Source of the DNA: CAZLFQ01 sp964625465
Lineage (GTDB): Bacteria > Pseudomonadota > Alphaproteobacteria > Rickettsiales > Midichloriaceae
Reading direction: 5' to 3'
Assembly (NCBI GenBank): GCA_964625465.1
Contig: CAZVFD010000014.1
Span: 1 to 32,829, forward strand
Length of the DNA stretch: 32,829 nucleotides
Made by a program: the position numbers and the translations under genes. This document shows, one piece after another, positions 1 through 7,665 of this stretch (its first letter is position 1; each line of letters begins with the position of its first letter). A model generated the notes under the pieces. That model worked only from the letters and a program-made list of their open reading frames with translations, was not told the origin of the DNA and did no database searches.

Positions 1-1
1 A

Positions 2-787
2 AAGGAAGATGCAACTGATATAGTTCTTAACGTTAAGCAAGTTGTATTAAGATATGCTGGTAGTGAAAGAAGAAAAATGTCTTTAAAAGCCACAGGCCCA
101 TGTGTTGTTACAGCAGGAATGATTGAAACTTCGCAAGATATTGAAGTAATCAACAAGAACCAAGTAATTTGTACACTAGATAAAGGTGCAAAAATCAACA
201 TAGAATTTGTAGTTGGAACAGGAAAAGGTTATGTTTCTGCAAATGACAATAGAAGAGCTGATGCGCCATTAGGAGTCATTCCTATTGACTCTATATTTAC
301 CCCTATAAGAAGAGTAACTTATAAAGTTGATCATAGTAGGGTTGGATCAGACACAGAATATGATAAATTATATCTGACAATTGAAACAAATGGTTCTATA
401 GCTCCTGATTTGGCATTAGGTCTTGCAGCAAAGATTATCCAAGATCAATTGCAGATTTTTGTTAAATTCCAAGATATCCAAGAAGTTGCGGAAAGCGAAG
501 AAGAGAAGCTTCCGTTTGATGTTTCGCTACTTAAGAAAGTTGATGATCTTGAACTTTCTGTTAGATCACAAAACTGCCTTAAAAATGATAATATTGTTTA
601 TATCGGTGATCTTGTTGTTAAGACAGAAGGCGAAATGTTGAAGACACCAAACTTTGGTAGAAAATCATTGAATGAAATTAAAGAATTACTTGCTTCTATG
701 AATTTAAGATTCGGTATGGAAGTTGTAGGGTGGCCGCCAGAGAATATAGAAGAACTGGCTAAAAAACATGAAGAGCAATTAGGCTAA
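2..787 (+). CDS. rpoA: DNA-directed RNA polymerase subunit alpha (5' end missing)
   Basis: Alpha subunit of RNA polymerase; it dimerises to nucleate core assembly, and its C-terminal domain contacts UP elements and activators. The reading frame is open from base 2, so the gene begins outside the window and only about the last 261 residues are seen. Just inside the edge, a TDIVLNVKQ segment followed by LKATGP matches the N-terminal domain. The last ~80 residues form the C-terminal helix-hairpin-helix domain (LLKKVDDLELSVRSQNCL, then TPNFGRKSLNEI). The first ATG in the window (77) is internal and is not the start. rplQ follows after 20 bases, the standard bacterial order at the end of the alpha operon. 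Confidence 0.97.
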   Translation, partial: KEDATDIVLNVKQVVLRYAGSERRKMSLKATGPCVVTAGMIETSQDIEVINKNQVICTLDKGAKINIEFVVGTGKGYVSANDNRRADAPLGVIPIDSIFTPIRRVTYKVDHSRVGSDTEYDKLYLTIETNGSIAPDLALGLAAKIIQDQLQIFVKFQDIQEVAESEEEKLPFDVSLLKKVDDLELSVRSQNCLKNDNIVYIGDLVVKTEGEMLKTPNFGRKSLNEIKELLASMNLRFGMEVVGWPPENIEELAKKHEEQLG

Positions 788-807
788 ATTTAGATTGGAG
801 AATTAAT

Positions 808-1167
808 ATGGATCACGGAAGTAGAGGAAGAAAATTTGGTAGACGCGGCTCGCACAGAACTGCAATGCTGATGAACCTTGTAAAAGCGCTTATAACACAT
901 GAGCAAATCACCACAACTTTGCCAAAAGCGAAAGATTTAAGACCAGTCGCTGAGAAGATTATTACTCTTGGTAAAAAAGGTACTTTAGAAGCTCGTAGGC
1001 AGGCTGCAGCTTACTTTAGAGGATATGGTGACGAAGTTACAAAACTATTTGATACTATAGCAAAGAAATGTGCAAATCGTAATGGTGGCTATACAAGAAT
1101 ACTTAAAGCTGGAAACAGACAAGGTGATAACGCACCAATGGCTATTATTGAATTAGTAGACAAATAG
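808..1167 (+). CDS. rplQ: 50S ribosomal protein L17
   Basis: Ribosomal protein L17 of the large subunit. The 119-residue product is close to the usual 115-130 and shows the family start (MDHGSRGRKFGRRGSHRTAM) and the conserved LRPVAEKIITLGKKG segment. The ATG at 808 has a GGAG ribosome binding site (799-802). It lies directly behind rpoA, presumably on the same transcript, and is followed by a hairpin with a T-run at 1198-1229, so it ends the operon. Confidence 0.97.
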   Translation: MDHGSRGRKFGRRGSHRTAMLMNLVKALITHEQITTTLPKAKDLRPVAEKIITLGKKGTLEARRQAAAYFRGYGDEVTKLFDTIAKKCANRNGGYTRILKAGNRQGDNAPMAIIELVDK

Positions 1168-1197
1168 TATTTTGTGGATATTAAGGAATATTAAATT

Positions 1198-1229
1198 GGG
1201 TTGAAATATATTTTGTTTCGACCCTTTTT
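1198..1229 (+). terminator. Intrinsic terminator after rplQ
   Basis: A nine-base-pair stem (gggttgaaa, 1198-1206, with tttcgaccc, 1216-1224, including one G-U pair) encloses a short A/T loop and runs into CTTTTTCTTTT. It lies 30 bases past the rplQ stop and ends the rpoA-rplQ transcript. The next gene starts about 20 bases later, so any read-through would carry into it. Confidence 0.8.
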
Positions 1230-1247
1230 CTTTTGAGGGAAGATGAG

Positions 1248-1973
1248 ATGAGGGAACTAAGGAATACTCGTGCTATAAAAAATGCACCATGGCTTAAGAA
1301 TTACAGTGGAGAACATTCTAAATTTGTTACTCTTCAGGACGCAATGTACCAAGAAGGAATGCAGTCTTTGTTTGAGTTAATACAAAAAAAAGATAAGGAT
1401 GCCTTTAAAACAATTATAAGGCTCTTACATGAAAAAAGTCCTAGGGTTGATGAGGAGATTTTCACTTTTGAGAATTGTTTTTGGAGTGTTGTTCTATCAG
1501 CAGTATATTTTGGCAACGCTGACTTCCTGGAGAAATATTTAAATTACCTTAAAAATAAACTTAAGCTAGATCTTCCTGATTTGCTATCATGTCCATATGG
1601 TGAAGATGTAAATGTATTTCTTATAGATGAGTGCATAACTCTTACAGAGTCAGCGGAAGATAAATCAGAGAAAGATAAGTCAGAGGAAGATAAGTCTGTT
1701 GAGGCGGAACTTGATATAGATTGCCTAAGAATTTTGATTAAATATGGAATAAAATTTAATAAGCTAGAGTATGCTGGACTTTGTCAATGTTTCGATTTAC
1801 TAGATGATGAGTTAGCCTCATTGTTAGGAGTTACAGAGGGACAAATATTTGGATATAGATGTAGCAGTACGATAAATAACATGATTGCTCCAGAGATTAG
1901 AGCTAAAGTAGAATTAAATTTAAAAAAATACGTTTCTAGAATGCCTGGCTGTGTAAGCAGCGAAAGATTTTAA
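1248..1973 (+). CDS. Hypothetical protein, possibly ankyrin-like
   Basis: I do not recognise this protein. It has about 241 residues, is mostly helical, and has no signal peptide or membrane segment. Two stretches (AVYFGNADFLEKYL and DCLRILIKYGIKFNK) have the spacing and pattern of degenerate ankyrin repeats, a guess that a profile search would settle. An acidic/lysine spacer made of three 15-base repeats (1656-1700) lies between them. I chose the ATG at 1248 because GAGGGA (1235-1240) sits seven bases upstream; a TTG at 1233 in the same frame would overlap that site. The gene follows the rplQ terminator and precedes another unknown gene by 26 bases. Confidence 0.7.
   Translation: MRELRNTRAIKNAPWLKNYSGEHSKFVTLQDAMYQEGMQSLFELIQKKDKDAFKTIIRLLHEKSPRVDEEIFTFENCFWSVVLSAVYFGNADFLEKYLNYLKNKLKLDLPDLLSCPYGEDVNVFLIDECITLTESAEDKSEKDKSEEDKSVEAELDIDCLRILIKYGIKFNKLEYAGLCQCFDLLDDELASLLGVTEGQIFGYRCSSTINNMIAPEIRAKVELNLKKYVSRMPGCVSSERF
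1656..1700 (+). repeat. Three in-frame 15-bp tandem repeats
   Basis: Three near-identical 15-base units lie inside the unknown gene at 1248. Each encodes a pentapeptide of the form (E/K)DKS(E/V). Being a multiple of three, gain or loss of units would keep the frame, so the tract can vary in copy number between strains. It forms a charged, probably disordered linker. Confidence 0.8.
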
Positions 1974-1999
1974 TATTATCCTTATTAGTTAGAAAAATT

Positions 2000-2335
2000 A
2001 TGAGTGACACAAATTATTTAAATTTTGATGAAGTTAAGTCTATTAAGAAGTTAGATTTTTTAGGAAAAATTTTGTTTAAGGATGCGCCATGCAATACGAT
2101 CAGTGCGGAAGTGTTCCAAAGATATACGGATATTCTGATTAATAAGCACCCGAGCATTAAAGGAAGTGATTACGACTCATTAATATTGGAATTCCATAAT
2201 TTGCAAAAACGCATTAAGAATTTGCATTCTTCGGAGGATGAAGAGGCGCTAAACAATTTTAATTTTTTTGCGCAAGAGCAGTGTAAGATTTTGTACGCAG
2301 AGTTTTTTGACAAGCCTTATCACCCAGAGCTGTAA
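2000..2335 (+). CDS. Small hypothetical protein
   Basis: An unrecognised 111-residue, mainly helical, soluble protein with acidic and lysine-rich stretches and no signal peptide or membrane helix. It starts 26 bases after the preceding unknown gene with no terminator between them, so the two may be cotranscribed. The ATG at 2000 has only an A-rich leader, no clear ribosome binding site. Its codon use resembles its neighbours, which favours a real gene. No function can be assigned. Confidence 0.6.
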   Translation: MSDTNYLNFDEVKSIKKLDFLGKILFKDAPCNTISAEVFQRYTDILINKHPSIKGSDYDSLILEFHNLQKRIKNLHSSEDEEALNNFNFFAQEQCKILYAEFFDKPYHPEL

Positions 2336-2358
2336 AAAAGATTGATAATAATTTAGAG

Positions 2359-2388
2359 CTCTTGTAACTTGTTTGCGGAAACAAGAGG
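2359..2388 (+). promoter_or_regulatory. Two alternative hairpins over the hydrolase ribosome binding site
   Basis: Two perfect seven-base-pair stems share one right arm. Outer: ctcttgt (2359-2365) with acaagag (2381-2387). Inner: cttgttt (2368-2374) with aaacaag (2379-2385), closed by a GCGG loop. Only one can form at a time. Both take up part of the AAGAGG ribosome binding site (2383-2388) of the gene starting at 2395. This could gate translation or be a weak terminator (GGTTTTAT follows). Regulation is inferred from structure only. Confidence 0.5.
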
Positions 2389-2394
2389 TTTTAT

Positions 2395-3357
2395 ATGCGT
2401 AATGCAATACTCACGGTATTTTTTTTAGCAGTTTTAGTTATGACATTCACAGTATTAGGGTTCAAAGATCAGCCGCAATCCAAAGTAGAGGATGGTAAAA
2501 CTAATCTATTTTCTGAAACTTTTGGGGATAAAAATAACCCAGCAGTTATATTAAATATGGGGGCAGGAGGACAGGGTATCTACTGGCCAGATGAGTTCTG
2601 TAAAGAATTAGCAGATCGTGGCTATTTTGTAATTAGATATGACTATAGGGATACGGGTCTATCGCAAGCATTTGATTTCGACAAAGAGCCTTATAATGTT
2701 ATGAATTTGGTATTTGATACACATTACATATTAGAAAAGTATGGTGTTGTAAAAGCTCACTATGTTGGCTTTTCTATGGGCGGGCAGCTTAGCATAATTG
2801 CTGGCGGTTTTCACCCAAGAAGAGTTAAATCGCTAGTGTTAATTGGCACTTCAACCGATTTCAAACCTGGCTTTGATGCGTTTGAAGGTAAATATGATGA
2901 TGAAGGTTTGCCTCCACCAAATAAGGAATATGTAGATTTTATTAATTCGTTACTTGCTAAAAAAGACGTAACTGAAGAAGAAAAAATTAATGACGATGTT
3001 GCGAGGTGGAAAATGCTTGATGGATCGCCTGCAGATTTTGATGAGGAGTTTTTTAGACAAAAGGCTGTTGAAAAATTTACAAGAAGCAAGCTTCAGGATT
3101 CATACGCAAACCATGTGAAAGCAATGAAGCTGTCTTATGAATTTCATTCAAAAGCTGTTGAATTAATCAAGCTTCCAACTCTTATAATTCAAGGGGCAAA
3201 TGATCCAGTGTTTCCACTAGCGCATGGCGAGGATCTTCACAAGAAAATAGCCAAATCTAAGTTAGTGGTACTCGACCATTTTGGTCATGCAATTAGCCCT
3301 AGAAACTTTGATAGACTAATTAACGAGATGGATAAGTTTTTTAAAACTGTGAAATAA
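2395..3357 (+). CDS. Exported or membrane-anchored alpha/beta hydrolase
   Basis: A serine hydrolase of the alpha/beta-hydrolase fold (320 residues), probably acting on esters or lactones outside the cytoplasm; the substrate is unknown. Residues 1-23 form a hydrophobic signal peptide or anchor. The fold elements follow in order: oxyanion region NMGAGGQG (~54-61), YDYRDTGLS (~82-90), nucleophile elbow GFSMGG with Ser127, then Asp270 in QGANDPVF and His298 in HFGHAISP, giving a complete catalytic triad. A lid-like insertion lies at ~155-250. The ATG at 2395 has AAGAGG six bases upstream, and that site can be masked by hairpins (2359-2388). The signature resembles the AB-hydrolase_1 group that includes aclacinomycin methylesterase RdmC-like proteins, but this is a family-level call. 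Confidence 0.85.
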   Translation: MRNAILTVFFLAVLVMTFTVLGFKDQPQSKVEDGKTNLFSETFGDKNNPAVILNMGAGGQGIYWPDEFCKELADRGYFVIRYDYRDTGLSQAFDFDKEPYNVMNLVFDTHYILEKYGVVKAHYVGFSMGGQLSIIAGGFHPRRVKSLVLIGTSTDFKPGFDAFEGKYDDEGLPPPNKEYVDFINSLLAKKDVTEEEKINDDVARWKMLDGSPADFDEEFFRQKAVEKFTRSKLQDSYANHVKAMKLSYEFHSKAVELIKLPTLIIQGANDPVFPLAHGEDLHKKIAKSKLVVLDHFGHAISPRNFDRLINEMDKFFKTVK

Positions 3358-3442
3358 TAATTTTAGTACTAAGTTTATTTGAAGGTTAGTTAAAAGTGTA
3401 AGCTCTGGGCAGCATTTCAATCTTTTCCTAAAGTCTAAAAAA

Positions 3443-3451
3443 TGCTATAAT
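3443..3451 (+). promoter_or_regulatory. Extended -10 promoter for the gene at 3475
   Basis: TGCTATAAT is a perfect extended -10 element (TGnTATAAT). Transcription would start near 3457-3459, some 17 bases before the ATG at 3475. No good -35 hexamer is seen, as is usual for extended -10 promoters. Confidence 0.6.
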
Positions 3452-3474
3452 TCGCATTTATTTTGGCTTTAAAG

Positions 3475-4278
3475 ATGTTGGGTTTGACTCAAGAGCAGAT
3501 ATATTGGAAATCGTTGCAATTCGCTGTTCATACTCAGAAAAAGCCTGTTTACAGCGAAGAAGTGGATTATAGATTGGTCTTTTTCTTAGCGACAGCGTCT
3601 TTGCTATCTGTGGTAGTGTTATTTAAAAAATTATGGCTATTCAATAGAGCTCTCCCAATTGTGGTACAACCGCCTAAAGCTATTTTAAAGGAAGAGCAGC
3701 AAGGCACCAAAGTTATTTGTGAAAAAGACCTGTTTCAGCGTGTAAAAGAATTTGATAGTTTATCAAAGTATCTCAATATAATTAATGTCGAGCTTGAGTA
3801 CGTTTCCAGAGAAAATATTGATAGAATTGCGCGACTTGAGAAAATTTTAAGCATTTGTTGTGGTGCTGGCCCAGATGTTAAAATGTTTGCAGAGCCACTA
3901 CCTGTAGAAAAGTTATTTATGAAGCTAAGAGATGCGGTTAAAGTTTGGACAGATATTAAAAAATATAAATCACAAAACAGTAATATGGTGAGATTAGATT
4001 TGTATATCTTTATAAATAGAACCCCAACCATTGCTAAAATTTTGGATGATTGTAAATCTATTGTCATTCGGCTTGATTCTTTTAGAAGTCATAAAAATCC
4101 AAAGAGTGTAGAAAATAAGTATTCAACCTTTGAAGATTTGCATCGAAATATAAAATCAATAGTGCTTGATTTGGAAAAGGAGAAGAAAGATTTTCAAAAA
4201 AAGTTTTTAAATAAAATGAAGGGTAGCTTTAGAAATTTCTCAAAACAATTTAAGTTGCCTAAATCTTTTGTAAGATGA
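3475..4278 (+). CDS. Hypothetical protein with one membrane segment and coiled-coil tail
   Basis: Not recognised. About 267 residues. From the ATG at 3475, residues ~28-45 form one hydrophobic helix (LVFFLATASLLSVVVLF), followed by ~220 largely helical, lysine-rich residues with heptad-like stretches. The likely topology is a single-pass inner-membrane protein with a large cytoplasmic domain. A TTG at 3463 in frame is possible, but the promoter at 3443-3451 and the ATG make 3475 more likely. The gene is convergent with the large sensor kinase at 4301, only 22 bases away, with no terminator hairpin between them. Confidence 0.6.
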   Translation: MLGLTQEQIYWKSLQFAVHTQKKPVYSEEVDYRLVFFLATASLLSVVVLFKKLWLFNRALPIVVQPPKAILKEEQQGTKVICEKDLFQRVKEFDSLSKYLNIINVELEYVSRENIDRIARLEKILSICCGAGPDVKMFAEPLPVEKLFMKLRDAVKVWTDIKKYKSQNSNMVRLDLYIFINRTPTIAKILDDCKSIVIRLDSFRSHKNPKSVENKYSTFEDLHRNIKSIVLDLEKEKKDFQKKFLNKMKGSFRNFSKQFKLPKSFVR

Positions 4279-4300
4279 ATTTAAATATTCAGGTTTGATT

Positions 4301-6961
4301 CTAATTAAAAGAAATAACAAATTCAGTATATTTACCAATTTCAGAATGACACTCTATATTTCCACCCATTTCTTCCATAACCATCTTACAAAAGGCGAGG
4401 CCGATTCCTGTTCCCTTCTTGCTTTTTGTGTAAAAGTTGTTGAATATGCGGGCAGTGTCATCGACTGTAATACCTTGACCATGATCTTTGAAGAATAGCT
4501 TGTTATCTTTAGCAGTAATAGATATGTGAACATCTAATCCTGCATGATCTTTTACGTTGTTCAGTAGATTGAGTAAAAGATGTTTTATATTATTTAGAGA
4601 GCCTATAAAGGTAAAGTTATCTACTATTTCTATATCAATTCTGCTACCAGAGGGATCGTACTCTTGAAGTGTTAATTTAATTATTTCTTCAATATTGTAT
4701 ATGCCTTTATCTTCAGGAGAGTTGTGATTTTTAATGTTAGATAAAATATTGTCAATTGTAGAGACGCTATGATTTGTGATGCTCTCAAGATTTTTGCTGA
4801 TGTTTTTTAACATGTCGAATTCAGCTAAGTCTAGAGTGATATTAACTTTGTCACCAGAAGTTTCTATTTGAGAATTGTTGATGATGTCGTTAAGGGTTTG
4901 GGCCGACATATTGATAGAAGCTATAGGATTTTTTACTTCATGTGCAATAGCGCCACTATATAGATTTAAATTCTCTATTTTCTTTTGATTTTCAATTTCG
5001 CGAGATCTTAAGAAATAAAGTGTGCCTAGAAATATGAATAGATATATGTAGCCAACATTGCCGAGTATAGCTGATGTTTGAGCATCTGTTGTTGATAAAT
5101 ATAGTAAGTATGAAGTTCCAATTCCAACAGTGGTAAGTATAAGGAAGCGGATTGAATCAACAAAGAAGCTTAGGGAGAAGATTGTAAGTACTCCACTTAA
5201 AATCCAGAAAGCTTGATTATCACTGAAAAATAATAAACAGCCAGCTGTAAAGGGAAGACAATACGTGAGTATTAAATACCAGAATGCTGGTAGATATTTT
5301 GTAATGAATGTTTTGGTAAAAAGCCCCTCACGGAAAACGAATAACAAGCATAAGCTGTAACCGATGAGTAAGGTTGTGCCAATTATGGGGTTGCTCTTGG
5401 ATACCATGAAATATGTTCCATATGCAAACAGCGAAATTAAACTGTAAACTGCGCACTCGTCATATCTTTGTTTTGTCTGGTGGTTTTTTAGCAGTGCTTC
5501 TTTAACACGTGATAGTATGATTGAAATCTTCGTAGGTTTTATAACTTTGGTATGTAAGCTAGATTCTACTATTTGTTGCTTTTTTATGTGGCCAAGTAGA
5601 ATTTGCAAATAATGTGCTATGAAGAAGCCTATACCACTCCCCATTATGCCAAAACAATAGCTAATGGTGGCGAATTCACCTATGTAAATTCCTGCGCCAA
5701 TTGTAAATATTATAGCTAAAAATGCGCTACTTAAAAAAGATTTGTCATTGGTTTTGAAACCTAAAAATCCCGCTGTGAGTGGGATAAAAATTATGGGGTC
5801 CCAAAAGTTCCTAGCGAACCATAGTATATCAATCAATTGAGTAGCTGATGAAGAAACGATAAGTGCAATGCAAATTAATCCGAATATAAAGAATCTTAAG
5901 AGCAATAATTGCCGTTTCTGAGATAATTGTGGAAAAAGTAGTTTCAAAATATCATTAACGATTATGATGCTGGTTGCAGATACGGAAGATTCAGATTTGG
6001 ACATGAAAATAGCCAAAAGACCAGCTATCATAACGCCCTTAAGTCCTACAGGTAGGTATTCTTGGATAAAAAACAGTAATACTTCGGCAGAGTCTCCTGA
6101 ATATCCTGATGACTTTACTAAATATGAAATAAAAGTGATGGATAGTGCAATAATAATTGAAAAGCCAAAAGCTGCTTTGAACGCAGACTTCAATTGCGAC
6201 GAGTTACGTGCAATTAAATATCTCTGCACTAGCTCTGGGTTATATGATGGTAAAATTGAGTAAATTATAAAGCTTATAAGTGTTGGTAGATTTTCGGAAG
6301 TGATATTGAATTGAGTGTGTGATTTTGGTAGTGAATTAATAATGTTCTCAATGCCTCCAACTTTAATCATGGCGATTAAGCATGAGGCTGGAATGATTAA
6401 TATGAATATTGTGAATTTAAAAACTTCAGAGAAGATTATTGCTCTCATGCCACCTAACAAAGAGTAGGTAAGTAAAATTCCAGAGCTTATTATACTTCCA
6501 TATAGTTGGTCTACGCCAAAGAAATAGTGGAGTACGTAGCCCATCGCTAGGATTTGCATGCTAAGTGAGCCAATTATAAACATAACAGAAGTATAGCTAG
6601 TAACCCATCTTGCGGACGAGCCGTATAACTTGTTCATTATTTCAGAGATTGTTAGGCAGTCGTTGAAGTGAGATATTCTTGGGGCTATAATTCGTGTTGA
6701 GATGAGCCAGTATATAGGCATGAGTAATTGTCTAATGGCAAATATTGCGCCAAATAAATATATTTTTTCTGTGATGCCTAGTGTTGTTCCAACCCCAATT
6801 GACGATGATAATAAGGTGCAAATTAGAATGGGTAGGGTAATGTCCTTAAAGCTTATAAAATCATGGAAAGTTTTGATCTTGAGGCTTTTGGCTATGCCTA
6901 TATATAGGCATATTGCCAAGTAAGAGCAGACAATAAACAAATCAACAAAATGTAATCCCAT
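4301..6961 (-). CDS. Sodium:solute symporter / CqsS-like sensor / histidine kinase fusion
   Basis: An 886-residue membrane sensor kinase. Residues ~1-455 are a sodium:solute symporter (SSS/SLC5, PutP-type) with about 12-13 helices. Residues ~500-640 form a second membrane block of about six helices; its LPAFWYLILTYCLPF stretch and following FVDSIRF segment resemble, from memory, the sensor of the autoinducer kinase CqsS. Then come HisKA (IAHEVKNP, phospho-acceptor His674) and HATPase_c with an N box (LLNNVKDHAG), G1 (DHGQGI) and G2 (GTGIGLAF), so it looks catalytically intact. There is no receiver domain and no response regulator nearby. CbrA of Pseudomonas is a known symporter-kinase fusion but lacks this six-helix block. 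The ligand is unknown. The start at 6961 lacks a clear ribosome binding site but fits the expected N terminus just before helix 1. Confidence 0.88.
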   Translation of the reverse strand: MGLHFVDLFIVCSYLAICLYIGIAKSLKIKTFHDFISFKDITLPILICTLLSSSIGVGTTLGITEKIYLFGAIFAIRQLLMPIYWLISTRIIAPRISHFNDCLTISEIMNKLYGSSARWVTSYTSVMFIIGSLSMQILAMGYVLHYFFGVDQLYGSIISSGILLTYSLLGGMRAIIFSEVFKFTIFILIIPASCLIAMIKVGGIENIINSLPKSHTQFNITSENLPTLISFIIYSILPSYNPELVQRYLIARNSSQLKSAFKAAFGFSIIIALSITFISYLVKSSGYSGDSAEVLLFFIQEYLPVGLKGVMIAGLLAIFMSKSESSVSATSIIIVNDILKLLFPQLSQKRQLLLLRFFIFGLICIALIVSSSATQLIDILWFARNFWDPIIFIPLTAGFLGFKTNDKSFLSSAFLAIIFTIGAGIYIGEFATISYCFGIMGSGIGFFIAHYLQILLGHIKKQQIVESSLHTKVIKPTKISIILSRVKEALLKNHQTKQRYDECAVYSLISLFAYGTYFMVSKSNPIIGTTLLIGYSLCLLFVFREGLFTKTFITKYLPAFWYLILTYCLPFTAGCLLFFSDNQAFWILSGVLTIFSLSFFVDSIRFLILTTVGIGTSYLLYLSTTDAQTSAILGNVGYIYLFIFLGTLYFLRSREIENQKKIENLNLYSGAIAHEVKNPIASINMSAQTLNDIINNSQIETSGDKVNITLDLAEFDMLKNISKNLESITNHSVSTIDNILSNIKNHNSPEDKGIYNIEEIIKLTLQEYDPSGSRIDIEIVDNFTFIGSLNNIKHLLLNLLNNVKDHAGLDVHISITAKDNKLFFKDHGQGITVDDTARIFNNFYTKSKKGTGIGLAFCKMVMEEMGGNIECHSEIGKYTEFVISFN

Positions 6962-7070
6962 GAGCTTGTTTTGTAAATTAAAGAAGAATTATACAAGAAA
7001 GTGGCCAAAATGTAAAGAATATATGGCGTTTTGTAGTTATTGTCTTTAAATTTAGCGATGTTAAATTTGG

Positions 7071-7099
7071 TTGACTCTGATTGGGAAAAGATGTACCAT
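7071..7099 (+). promoter_or_regulatory. Sigma-70 promoter for the gene at 7149
   Basis: TTGACT (7071-7076) and TACCAT (7094-7099) are separated by exactly 17 bases, and TG directly precedes the -10. The predicted start of transcription is near 7106, just before a perfect hairpin at 7109-7128. Confidence 0.65.
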
Positions 7100-7108
7100 G
7101 CCCGCGCC

Positions 7109-7128
7109 GAAAGGCAATTAAGCCTTTC
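7109..7128 (+). promoter_or_regulatory. Hairpin at the 5' end of the leader
   Basis: A perfect seven-base-pair stem, gaaaggc (7109-7115) with gcctttc (7122-7128), has a six-base A/T loop. It would lie within the first few bases of the transcript from the promoter at 7071-7099. No T-run follows, so it is not a terminator. A 5'-terminal stem that protects the mRNA from decay is the simplest reading; binding by a regulator is possible. Confidence 0.5.
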
Positions 7129-7148
7129 TGTGTAGTGGAGGATTGGAT

Positions 7149-7577
7149 ATGCCTAAGTTAAGAGATATACATCAAAGTGCAAAAGATACTGCTAAGAGAT
7201 TGAAGGAAGATGCTCAACGCGAGTTTAATAAAGCTAAAGATAAAATTAAGAATGAATGGGATAAGATGGTCGCTGAAAATGCGCCAAAAGCTCAAGTCTC
7301 AGGCGTTAAAAGTGATTGTCAGAAAAATGCAGAAGTTTACTTTCAAATTTCCCAACTAAAGGGGCATTGTGAAAAATCACAGGTAGAAGTTCTAATCGCT
7401 TCATTAGATAAAATTGGAGTTTCTGCTCCTGAGTTAGTTCTGTTTTCTAACGACCTTAAAAATGCTGAGTATAATTTGACAGCAAGAGATTGCGCGTGGT
7501 TTGACGGGCAGGTTGAACTTTATTCAAATAAATTAGTAGAATGTGCTAAGGGCGATATTTCTCATTCTGAGCTGTAG
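7149..7577 (+). CDS. Small hypothetical protein with charged helical N terminus
   Basis: Not recognised. 142 residues, no signal peptide or membrane helix. The first ~45 residues form a strongly charged amphipathic helix rich in Lys, Asp, Glu and Ala; the rest contains four cysteines and looks like a small helical domain. The ATG at 7149 is set by a strong GGAGGA site (7137-7142) six bases upstream; a TTG at 7143 overlaps that site and is rejected. It has its own consensus promoter, a leader hairpin and a strong terminator (7601-7652), so it is an isolated, well-expressed monocistronic gene. Confidence 0.7.
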   Translation: MPKLRDIHQSAKDTAKRLKEDAQREFNKAKDKIKNEWDKMVAENAPKAQVSGVKSDCQKNAEVYFQISQLKGHCEKSQVEVLIASLDKIGVSAPELVLFSNDLKNAEYNLTARDCAWFDGQVELYSNKLVECAKGDISHSEL

Positions 7578-7600
7578 ACCTTAGTATTTGAGTATATAGG

Positions 7601-7652
7601 ATGCTTCACTTTGGTTTATATTTATTATAAACTGTAAGTGAAGCATTTTTTT
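7601..7652 (+). terminator. Strong intrinsic terminator
   Basis: An eleven-base-pair perfect stem (7601-7611 with 7636-7646) carries a nested seven-pair upper stem, gtttata (7614-7620) with tataaac (7626-7632), and ends in seven T (7646-7652). It terminates the gene at 7149. The next ATG (7666) is only 13 bases further on, so the hairpin either lies in that gene's leader or that gene depends on read-through. Confidence 0.85.
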
Positions 7653-7665
7653 ATATGGGGAAGGT

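Noticed and set aside
4301..4498. Open frame on the plus strand starting near 4295 across the kinase gene end
   Set aside because: It lies antisense to the conserved ATPase domain of the sensor kinase and has no family features; a shadow.
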